Below are positions 1-6,241 of a stretch of 6,471 nucleotides of DNA, piece by piece. Each line of letters opens with the position of its first letter. The first letter of the stretch is position 1. Origin of the DNA: Clostridiales bacterium (GTDB lineage: Bacteria > Bacillota > Clostridia > Oscillospirales > Oscillospiraceae); assembly GCA_012729875.1 (NCBI GenBank), contig JAAYCC010000027.1:1-6471 (forward strand). The letters run 5' to 3'. Both the position numbers and the translations under genes were made by a program. Below the pieces are notes generated by a model. The model was not told where the DNA came from. It ran no database searches and was given only the letters and a program-made list of their open reading frames with translations.

Positions 1-501
1 ATGACTGCCGAATTACTTGAAAAACGTGAAAAAATCAGAATATCCCGTTCCCGTTTCAACGCACTCACCGCCACAGCCCAGCTTGGCGGCGAAAAAGTTC
101 TTCTTATTAAACCTCAGACCTATATGAATCTCTCCGGAAATGCCGTCGCAGCCGCCGCGGCTTTCTACAAAATCCCACCGGAACACATTATTGTCGTATG
201 TGACGATATTGCCCTGCCTCCCGGCAAGCTGCGTATACGCGCCAAGGGTTCGGCAGGAGGTCACAACGGCCTCAAGAGCATAATATCGGCGCTCGGGACC
301 GACCAGTTTCCGCGTTTTAAGGTCGGTGTCGGCGCGCCCACTTCCTCGGCTGAGGACGAGAACGCGGTTATAGATTGGGTACTCGGCGCCTTCTCAAAAA
401 AGGACGCAGCGCTTGTTTCAGAGGCCTGCGCTAATGCCGCTGACGCTATCTCCGTATACATCGCCGAGGGTGCCGACAGGGCTATGAATATGTTTAACTA
501 A
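1..501 (+). CDS. pth: Peptidyl-tRNA hydrolase, 5'-truncated by window edge
   Basis: Cytosolic enzyme that cleaves the ester bond of peptidyl-tRNAs that drop off ribosomes, recycling tRNA. The visible 166 residues align with E. coli Pth from about residue 25 onward. The MNLSG motif carries Asn43 (E. coli Asn68), VCDDIALPPG carries Asp68 (Asp93), and GGHNGLKSI carries Asn89 (Asn114), all at a constant offset of 25. The ATG at position 1 is very probably an internal Met. The N-terminal strand with the GLGNPG-type motif and the catalytic His (E. coli His20) would lie just upstream of the window, so the gene is cut by the edge and is not a pseudogene. With about 25 missing residues the full protein would be near 190 aa, normal for the family. 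It ends with TAA at 499-501, inside a terminator, so it is likely the last gene of its own transcription unit. The identification is firm. Confidence 0.95.
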   Translation: MTAELLEKREKIRISRSRFNALTATAQLGGEKVLLIKPQTYMNLSGNAVAAAAAFYKIPPEHIIVVCDDIALPPGKLRIRAKGSAGGHNGLKSIISALGTDQFPRFKVGVGAPTSSAEDENAVIDWVLGAFSKKDAALVSEACANAADAISVYIAEGADRAMNMFN

Positions 502-525
502 CAGCGGCTTTTTCCGCTGTTTTTT
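500..525 (+). terminator. Intrinsic terminator of pth
   Basis: Seen directly: stem arm ACAGCGG (501-507), six-base loop CTTTTT (508-513), matching arm CCGCTGT (514-520), then an uninterrupted T run through 525. A500 with T521 can extend the seven-base-pair stem to eight. The 5' arm begins within the pth TAA codon. The structure has the classic Rho-independent form and lies only 20 bases before the glgB start codon. It should therefore insulate the glg genes from pth transcription unless there is read-through. Confidence 0.88.
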
Positions 526-545
526 AATAGAAAGCGAGTTTTGCC

Positions 546-2450
546 ATGAACGCCGAATTTGAGAGCTTTATTTCAGACTTCCAAAACGGCATATGCTGCC
601 GCGCGCAGGAGTATCTCGGCTCCCGACTTTTGGACCGGGGCTGTCTCTTCCGTGTCTGGGCTCCGGACGCTTCCGCTGTAGCCGTTGTGGGAGACTTCAA
701 CTCATGGGACAAGAATTCAAACCCTATGAATAATATCGGCGGCGGTATCTGGGAGACAGAGATTACCGCTGTCAGTGAAAACAGCGCGTATAAATACGCC
801 ATAACCACAAGCGACGGCCGCCTTCTGTGGAAAGCCGACCCCTACGCTTACTGTGCCGAGCTCAGGCCCGCTTCCGCCTCTCTGACATCTGAGCTGAGCG
901 GCTTTGTCTGGAACGATGATAAATGGCTGAAGTACCGCAGGACGCACAAGGTATACAATTCCGCGCTGAATGTCTACGAGGTGCATCTAGGCTCGTGGAA
1001 ACGTCACACAGACGGCAGCTTTTTCACATACCGCGAGGCGGCAGACGAGCTTGTGCCGTATGTTAAAGCCATGGGCTTCACCCATATCGAACTCATGCCC
1101 CTTACGGAGCACCCCTACGACGGCTCATGGGGCTATCAGTGTACGGGTTACTTTGCCGCCACCTCCCGCTACGGCAGTCCCAAAGACCTCATGTACCTCA
1201 TCGACAAGTTCCACGGGGCCGGCATAGGCGTGATCATGGACTGGGTACCCGCACATTTCCCTAAAGACCCGCACGGTCTTGTGGAGTTTGACGGCAGCCG
1301 CCTTTACGAGGACGCAGACCCCCAGATGGCGGAACACCCCAGTTGGGGTACGCGCATTTTCGACTACTCAAAGGGCGAGGTCAGGAGCTTTCTCATCTCT
1401 TCCGCCCTGTTCTGGCTGGAAAAATACCACATCGACGCTCTGCGTGTGGACGCAGTCGCCTCAATGCTATATCTCGACTATGACCGCCGTGGCAAATACT
1501 GGCGCCCCAACAAGCTCGGCGGCAGGGAAAACCTTGGCGCGGTCGAGTTCCTCCGAAATCTCAACTCCGTCTGCTTCTCATATGACGACAGCATTATGAT
1601 GATCGCCGAGGAGAGCACAGCGTGGCCTATGGTGACCGCGCCCGCGGACACCGGCGGCCTGGGCTTCAACCTGAAATGGAACATGGGCTGGATGAACGAC
1701 AGCCTCAGATATCTCGGAACCGACCCCATCCACCGCGCCGGAGCCCACAATGACCTCACCTTCCCGCTTATGTACGCCTTTTCAGAAAATTTCATCCTGC
1801 CGCTGTCCCATGACGAGGTCGTACACATGAAAGGCTCGCTTGTAAACAAGGCGCCAGGCACGAGGGAGCAAAAGCTGGCAAGCCTGCGGGCATACCGTGC
1901 CTATATGCTGGCTCATCCGGGCAAAAAGCTTATCTTCATGGGCGCGGAATTAGGTCAGGAGAGCGAGTGGGACTACGACGGCGAGTTGCCATGGGAAATA
2001 CTCCGGTATCCTGATAAGGCAGCAGCACATGAATATTTCAAAGAGACAAATTCTTTTTACCGGTCATGCCGTCCCCTCTGGAATATTGATTTTAGTCCCG
2101 AGGGCTTCAAATGGATATGCCCCGACGAGAGCGACAAAAATATAATAGCCTTCATACGCAGGGACAAGCACGGAAACGAAGTGACCTTTGTCTGCAATTT
2201 CTCCGGCACAGAGGTAAGGGATTTTCGTCTGGGTGTGACGGGGACAGGCATATACCGTGTTGTTATGTCAACCGATGAATCCCGCTTCGGCGGCAGCGGT
2301 GCACTTACGGACAAGCAGAGTTATATTGTAGATAAGGAACCACATCATGGCAAAAAATACTCGATTTTAATGGATATGCCCCCACTCACTGCAGTATTTC
2401 TAAAAAGACACTATAAATCCTCCCCACAATCAGTACTTCGCATAAAATAA
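546..2450 (+). CDS. glgB: 1,4-alpha-glucan branching enzyme GlgB
   Basis: Cuts alpha-1,4-glucan chains and re-attaches them through alpha-1,6 links, making glycogen branches (634 aa, cytosolic). A CBM48/N-terminal beta domain spans about residues 25-115 (LFRVWAP, VGDFNSWD). The GH13 barrel follows, about 140-520. All four conserved GH13 regions are present: MDWVPAHF with Asp232 and His237, LRVDAV with nucleophile Asp302, IAEES with acid/base Glu355, and LSHDEVVH with Asp423. A C-terminal beta domain spans about 530-620, followed by a short polar tail. The extra N1 domain of the 728-aa E. coli enzyme is absent, so this is the shorter form. The start is fixed by in-frame stops TAA (525-527) and TAG (528-530), with no other start codon before 546. 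The ribosome binding site is weak (GCGAG, 534-538). It is the first gene of the glg cluster, 39 bases before glgC. The last 120 bases are AT-richer than the rest. Confidence 0.97.
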   Translation: MNAEFESFISDFQNGICCRAQEYLGSRLLDRGCLFRVWAPDASAVAVVGDFNSWDKNSNPMNNIGGGIWETEITAVSENSAYKYAITTSDGRLLWKADPYAYCAELRPASASLTSELSGFVWNDDKWLKYRRTHKVYNSALNVYEVHLGSWKRHTDGSFFTYREAADELVPYVKAMGFTHIELMPLTEHPYDGSWGYQCTGYFAATSRYGSPKDLMYLIDKFHGAGIGVIMDWVPAHFPKDPHGLVEFDGSRLYEDADPQMAEHPSWGTRIFDYSKGEVRSFLISSALFWLEKYHIDALRVDAVASMLYLDYDRRGKYWRPNKLGGRENLGAVEFLRNLNSVCFSYDDSIMMIAEESTAWPMVTAPADTGGLGFNLKWNMGWMNDSLRYLGTDPIHRAGAHNDLTFPLMYAFSENFILPLSHDEVVHMKGSLVNKAPGTREQKLASLRAYRAYMLAHPGKKLIFMGAELGQESEWDYDGELPWEILRYPDKAAAHEYFKETNSFYRSCRPLWNIDFSPEGFKWICPDESDKNIIAFIRRDKHGNEVTFVCNFSGTEVRDFRLGVTGTGIYRVVMSTDESRFGGSGALTDKQSYIVDKEPHHGKKYSILMDMPPLTAVFLKRHYKSSPQSVLRIK

Positions 2451-2474
2451 TATCGCTGCTCCAGGCGGAAAAGC

Positions 2475-2482
2475 AAAGGTGG
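2475..2482 (+). promoter_or_regulatory. Ribosome binding site of glgC
   Basis: The purine-rich AAAGGTGG motif ends seven bases before the ATG at 2490. It is a good Shine-Dalgarno match, clearly stronger than the one in front of glgB, and supports the chosen glgC start. Confidence 0.8.
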
Positions 2483-2489
2483 TTAGACT

Positions 2490-3683
2490 ATGAAAAAAGA
2501 GTGTATAGCAATGCTCCTTGCAGGCGGACAGGGATCGCGCCTCTACGCCCTCACAAGCAAGGCGGCAAAACCGATCATCCCGTTCGGCGGCAAGTACCGC
2601 ATAATTGATTTTCCCCTCAGCAACTGTGCCAACTCGGGAATCGACGTGGTGGGCGTTCTGACCCAATACCAGCCTCTACACCTGAACAGCTATATCGGCA
2701 GCGGTCAGCCCTGGGATCTGGATATACAGAGCGGCGGAGTGTATATACTCCCGCCCTATCAGGGCTACGGTCAGAAGGGGCGCTGGTTCTCCGGAACAGC
2801 TAATGCAATATACCAAAATATTGAATTTGTCGATATGTGGGACCCTGAGTATATACTCGTGCTCAGCGGCGACCATATATACAAGATGGATTATTCTGAT
2901 ATGCTTTCCCAGCACAAGGAGAGCGGTGCGGACTGCACAATAGCGGTCATTCGCGTCCCAATTGCCGAGGCCTCCCGCTTCGGCATCATGGACACGGATA
3001 GCAGGGGCTTTGTCTGCAGATTTACAGAGAAGCCGCAGGCTCCCGAAAGTGATCTCGCATCCATGGGGATTTACATCTTTACATGGAAAAAACTGCGCGA
3101 ATACCTCATTGCCGACGAGGCCGACCCTATGTCGGACAAGGACTTCGGTAAAAATATCATTCCAAAGATGCTCGCAGCAGGAGAGAAGCTTTGGCCATAC
3201 AGCTTCGAGGGCTACTGGCGCGACGTCGGCACAATAGACAGCCTTTGGGAGGCAAATATGGATATGTTGACCCCCGAACTCATCGACCTGTACAACAAAA
3301 TGTGGCCGATACGCAGCCGCAGCCCTAAAAAGCCGCCGCAGTTTATAGGAAAATCAGCAGTCATAAAAAACAGCGTTATCACCGAGGGCTGTGAGATATA
3401 CGGTCTTGTCGAAAACTCCGTACTCGGAAACAGCGTGACTGTCCGGCGGGGCGCCAAGGTTATCGGAAGCGTGCTCATGCCCGGCTGTGTAATCGGTAAG
3501 AACGCAAAGATACAGTACGCGGTCATCGGCGAGGGCGCTGTCGTCGAAGAAGGCGCTGTCATTGGGGCTGTGCCTGAAAATAGCGGAAAGAGGAGTATTG
3601 CAACGGTAGGTCCAGACACGGTCATAGAGGCCAAATCGCTGGTAAAGGCGGGAGCTATGGTCTATGCCGAAAAGGAGGCGTGA
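2490..3683 (+). CDS. glgC: Glucose-1-phosphate adenylyltransferase, catalytic subunit GlgC
   Basis: Makes ADP-glucose and pyrophosphate from ATP and glucose-1-phosphate, the committed and usually regulated step of bacterial glycogen synthesis (397 aa, cytosolic). The nucleotidyltransferase domain (about 5-260) has the glycine-rich loop AGGQGSRL (11-18), followed by KPIIPFGGKYRIIDF, with Lys35 at the place of the E. coli fructose-1,6-bisphosphate site Lys39. It also has SGTANAIYQN (101-110), LSGDHIYKMDY with Asp128 matching catalytic Asp142 of E. coli, FTEKP with Lys181 matching glucose-1-phosphate-binding Lys195, and GYWRDVGT (241-248). A left-handed beta-helix of hexapeptide repeats follows (about 285-390), where subunits of the family pack together. 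Every key residue I could place is intact, so this should be the active partner of the GlgC/GlgD pair. It is followed two bases later by glgD. The effector response cannot be read from sequence. Confidence 0.97.
   Translation: MKKECIAMLLAGGQGSRLYALTSKAAKPIIPFGGKYRIIDFPLSNCANSGIDVVGVLTQYQPLHLNSYIGSGQPWDLDIQSGGVYILPPYQGYGQKGRWFSGTANAIYQNIEFVDMWDPEYILVLSGDHIYKMDYSDMLSQHKESGADCTIAVIRVPIAEASRFGIMDTDSRGFVCRFTEKPQAPESDLASMGIYIFTWKKLREYLIADEADPMSDKDFGKNIIPKMLAAGEKLWPYSFEGYWRDVGTIDSLWEANMDMLTPELIDLYNKMWPIRSRSPKKPPQFIGKSAVIKNSVITEGCEIYGLVENSVLGNSVTVRRGAKVIGSVLMPGCVIGKNAKIQYAVIGEGAVVEEGAVIGAVPENSGKRSIATVGPDTVIEAKSLVKAGAMVYAEKEA
3671..3678 (+). promoter_or_regulatory. Ribosome binding site that decides the glgD start
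   Basis: AAAGGAGG is a near-perfect Shine-Dalgarno sequence lying inside the last codons of glgC. It ends seven bases before ATG 3686, an ideal spacing, but only one base before the in-frame GTG at 3680. The ATG is therefore the likely start of glgD. Confidence 0.88.
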
Positions 3684-3685
3684 AA

Positions 3686-4807
3686 ATGACAGATCTATAC
3701 GGAATAATCTACGCTTACCACTCCTATGCGGGGCTGAACGATCTTGTCTCAGACCGCACCAGCGCTTCCCTGCCCTTCTGCTCACGCTATCGCCTTATAG
3801 ACTTTGCCCTCTCCTCCATGACCAACGCCGGCATACGGGACGTGGGCATTGTCATGCAGCGTAACTACCAGTCGCTTCTAGACCACCTCGAAGGCGGCAA
3901 GGACTGGGATCTCGCGCGCTCCGGCCAAGGCGGCCTGCGGCTCATGCCTCCCTACGGCACTCACGATCTCGACTCGGGCGAATACCGCGGCTGTATGGAG
4001 GCTTTAGCGGCCATGCGCTCCTATATCAGCGACATTCCCAAAAACAGCGTCGTACTGTTCCGTGGTGATCTGGCGATAAATATCGACCTCAAGGACGCAT
4101 ACAAGCACCACTTAGCCTCCGGAAAAGAGATTACCGCCATATGTACAGACAAGGCTTTCGACAGCGGCAGCGACTGCGTACGCTTTATCGAGGACCAAAA
4201 GGGCGTTTCCCGCCACATGCACTTCCGCCACACAAGCAGCCGGGAGGGACTAGAGTCCACTGAGGTTTACATAATCCAAAAAAGCCTGCTTGTCGAGCTG
4301 GTGGACTGGAGCCGCAAAAACGGCAAGCTGCACTTCCACCGCGACGCTCTCGCCCGCTACCTCAGAAACGGCGGCTCGGTAAACCTCTATGTGCACAAGG
4401 GATACGCCGCGCATATCTGCTCCGTTGCCGACTATTACGCCGCCAATCTGGATATGCTGAGCAGCAGATACCGCGCCGACCTGTTCCCCGAAGAACGCCC
4501 TGTCTATACCAAGGGGCGCAGCTCGGTTTCCACCTTCTACGGCAGTACGGCCAAAGTCTCCAACTCGCTCATAGCCGACGGCTGCTACATTGAGGGCGAG
4601 GTCGAAAACTGTGTTCTCTTCCGCGGAGTGAGGGTCGCAAAAGGCGCGGTGCTGAAGGACTGTGTTATCATGCAGGATACGTCCGTGGGCAGGGACTCGC
4701 AGCTCACCTGCGTTATAGCGGACAAGGACGTCTTTTTCTCGGTCGGTATTGTCCTTACCGGCAGCAGATCGTTGCCTCTGTATGTACCAAAGGGGAAGGA
4801 AATATGA
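3686..4807 (+). CDS. glgD: GlgD, non-catalytic-type subunit of ADP-glucose pyrophosphorylase
   Basis: Paralogue of the adjacent GlgC (373 aa from ATG 3686). In Firmicutes, GlgD partners GlgC in a hetero-oligomer and boosts or modulates its activity while being little active alone; that role is inferred here from family knowledge. The shared fold shows in PFCSRYRLIDF (30-40), a WDL...RLMPPY stretch (74-90) and GDLAINID (127-134), where Asp128 keeps the catalytic-Asp position. A hexapeptide-repeat beta-helix follows (about 280-345). The substrate motifs are lost. The glycine-rich loop AGGxGxRL is replaced by a His/Tyr-rich stretch (residues 9-20), the FTEKP glucose-1-phosphate motif is absent, GYWRDVGT has become GYAAHICS, and the activator-loop Lys is Arg34. 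An in-frame GTG at 3680 would add two residues and overlap glgC, but the Shine-Dalgarno spacing favours the ATG. The TGA stop overlaps the glgA start as ATGA. Confidence 0.94.
   Translation: MTDLYGIIYAYHSYAGLNDLVSDRTSASLPFCSRYRLIDFALSSMTNAGIRDVGIVMQRNYQSLLDHLEGGKDWDLARSGQGGLRLMPPYGTHDLDSGEYRGCMEALAAMRSYISDIPKNSVVLFRGDLAINIDLKDAYKHHLASGKEITAICTDKAFDSGSDCVRFIEDQKGVSRHMHFRHTSSREGLESTEVYIIQKSLLVELVDWSRKNGKLHFHRDALARYLRNGGSVNLYVHKGYAAHICSVADYYAANLDMLSSRYRADLFPEERPVYTKGRSSVSTFYGSTAKVSNSLIADGCYIEGEVENCVLFRGVRVAKGAVLKDCVIMQDTSVGRDSQLTCVIADKDVFFSVGIVLTGSRSLPLYVPKGKEI
4791..4800 (+). promoter_or_regulatory. Ribosome binding site of glgA
   Basis: AGGGGAAGGA lies in the last codons of glgD. It offers AGGGG at eight bases or AAGGA at three bases before ATG 4804. 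With the ATGA stop-start overlap at 4804-4807, it supports translational coupling of glgA to glgD. Confidence 0.75.
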
Positions 4808-6228
4808 AAATACTCTACGCAGCAAGCGAGGCGGCACCCTTCGTAAAAACAGGCGGCTTGGCCGACGTTGCCGGCTCGCTGCCAAAGGCTCTCAATGAGG
4901 CCGGCGCACAGACCCGTGTCATTCTGCCGCTTTACAGCGCTATAGACCTTAAGTGGCGGGAGAGGATGACCTTCCTTTTTCATATTGATGTGCAGCTTTC
5001 GTGGCGCAGGCAGTATTGCGGCGTTTTTTGCCTTGAACACGACGGCGTGACCTACTATTTCGTAGACAATGAATACTATTTCAAGCGCGACAGTATATAC
5101 GGCTGTTTCGACGATGGCGAGCGCTTTGGCTTCTTTTCGCGCGCCGTTGTAGAAGCCATTCCCAGACTCGGCTGGACCCCCGATATAATACACTGCAACG
5201 ACTGGCAGACAGCGCTTGTACCGATTTATCTGCGATATGAAATCGCAGATGTTTACCGGAGCATAAAAAGCGTTTTCACTATACACAACATAGAATATCA
5301 GGGACGTTTCGGCCCTGGCACTGCAGAGGATGTCTTCGCTCTGCCGCAGGAGCTTTGTGACAGCGGCATCATATGGTATGAGAACGATGTAAACCTCATG
5401 AAGGGAGCCATCTACGAGTCCGACTCCGTGACCACGGTCAGCCCCTCATACGCAGACGAGCTGCAAAATCCGGACTTTGCCAATGGACTTCACGCCGTAG
5501 TGGAGAGCAACAGCTATAAGCTGAGCGGTATACTTAACGGCATTGACACTGTCCGCTACGACCCCGCAAAAGACCCGCTCCTCGCGAAAAATTACAGCGC
5601 CGCTGACCTTAGCGGCAAGTCTGTATGCAAGGCGGAGCTCTGCCGCGAGCTCGGGCTTTCGGACGAGCCGGGAACGCCGATAATCGCCTGTATTTCACGC
5701 CTCGTAGAGCACAAGGGCTTTGCGCTCATTACTGAAGCCCTGGACGAGATAATAGCAAAAGGCGCGCGCCTTGTCATCATAGGCACAGGAGAGGAGAGGC
5801 TTGAAAATTTCTTTTGCGACGCTGAAAACCGCTACAGAGGCAGTGTTTCGGCCAGCATAATGTACTCGGAGAGCCGAGCAATGCGGATCTATGCGGGCTC
5901 CGATATGCTGCTTATGCCGTCCCGGAGCGAGCCCTGCGGACTGTCGCAGATGATAGCCATGCGCTATGGAACCGTCCCCATCGTGCGAGAGGTCGGCGGA
6001 CTTAAGGACACCGTGAGAAACCTCGGGGGCGAAAACGCAAACGGCTTCTCATTCCGCGAGTACTCTGCAAGCGGACTTTTGGGAGCCGTGGACTTTGCCC
6101 TGAGAACCTACCGCGGCGACCCCGCGACCTGGCGTCTTATCATGCTCTCTGATATGACAGCCGACTTAAGCTGGAGCAGCTCGGCTGTCAGCTACATCAA
6201 TATATATAAAAGGCTTATGGGTAACTGA
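4804..6228 (+). CDS. glgA: Glycogen synthase GlgA (ADP-glucose dependent, GT5)
   Basis: Transfers glucose from ADP-glucose to the non-reducing end of alpha-1,4-glucan chains (474 aa, close to the 477 aa of E. coli GlgA, cytosolic). It has the GT-B two-domain fold. The N-terminal GT5 domain has KTGGLADV with Lys15, which contacts the sugar nucleotide, HCNDWQTAL (130-138) and TIHNIEYQG with His161. The C-terminal domain has ISRLVEHKG, with Arg299 and Lys304 at the positions of E. coli Arg300 and Lys305, then IIGTGEE (325-331). The signature SRSEPCGLSQMIAMRYG contains the conserved Glu376 (E. coli Glu377) and is followed by VREVGGLKDTV. The bacterial-type KTGGL motif and the glgC/glgD genes upstream point to ADP-glucose as donor. 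The gene shares four bases with glgD, and glgP begins 13 bases after its stop. No damaged motif was seen. Confidence 0.97.
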   Translation: MKILYAASEAAPFVKTGGLADVAGSLPKALNEAGAQTRVILPLYSAIDLKWRERMTFLFHIDVQLSWRRQYCGVFCLEHDGVTYYFVDNEYYFKRDSIYGCFDDGERFGFFSRAVVEAIPRLGWTPDIIHCNDWQTALVPIYLRYEIADVYRSIKSVFTIHNIEYQGRFGPGTAEDVFALPQELCDSGIIWYENDVNLMKGAIYESDSVTTVSPSYADELQNPDFANGLHAVVESNSYKLSGILNGIDTVRYDPAKDPLLAKNYSAADLSGKSVCKAELCRELGLSDEPGTPIIACISRLVEHKGFALITEALDEIIAKGARLVIIGTGEERLENFFCDAENRYRGSVSASIMYSESRAMRIYAGSDMLLMPSRSEPCGLSQMIAMRYGTVPIVREVGGLKDTVRNLGGENANGFSFREYSASGLLGAVDFALRTYRGDPATWRLIMLSDMTADLSWSSSAVSYINIYKRLMGN

Positions 6229-6233
6229 AAGGA
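6228..6233 (+). promoter_or_regulatory. Ribosome binding site of glgP
   Basis: AAAGGA begins on the last base of the glgA stop codon and ends eight bases before ATG 6242. It supports this start for glgP and translation from the same message as glgA. Confidence 0.75.
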
Positions 6234-6241
6234 AAAAAGAT

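Noticed and set aside
1..3. ATG at position 1 as the true start of pth.
   Set aside because: The protein would lack the conserved N-terminal strand and catalytic His; the constant alignment offset of 25 to E. coli Pth shows the gene begins upstream of the window.
436..508. Possible antiterminator pairing: GCCGCTG at 436-442 can pair with CAGCGGC at 502-508, competing with the terminator stem.
   Set aside because: The segment is inside translated pth, 60 bases away, and the related word CCGCTGT recurs in glgB (673-679 and 766-772), so chance from codon use explains it.
528..542. A CcpA cre-like sequence just before glgB (TAGAAAGCGAGTTTT).
   Set aside because: About four mismatches at conserved positions, including the missing CA end, so it is too weak to call.
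2847..2858. Perfect palindrome GAGTATATACTC inside glgC, with a similar GTATATAC at 2741-2748.
   Set aside because: Both encode Tyr-Ile in conserved protein segments with TAT-ATA codons, so codon preference accounts for them.
3212..3785. Minus-strand reading frames of 140 and 143 codons opposite the glgC beta-helix region.
   Set aside because: Their low-complexity Thr/Pro/Ser/Ala composition mirrors the hexapeptide repeats on the other strand, with no sign of independent coding.
4250..5286. Two long overlapping minus-strand reading frames (211 and 233 codons) opposite glgD and glgA.
   Set aside because: They lie wholly opposite firmly identified genes, have no recognisable domains, and are expected shadow frames of GC-rich coding sequence.
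6200..6212. TATATATAAA near the end of glgA as a -10 box for glgP.
   Set aside because: It encodes Ile-Tyr-Lys codons, there is no -35 match at a suitable distance, and glgP has its own Shine-Dalgarno within the same message.
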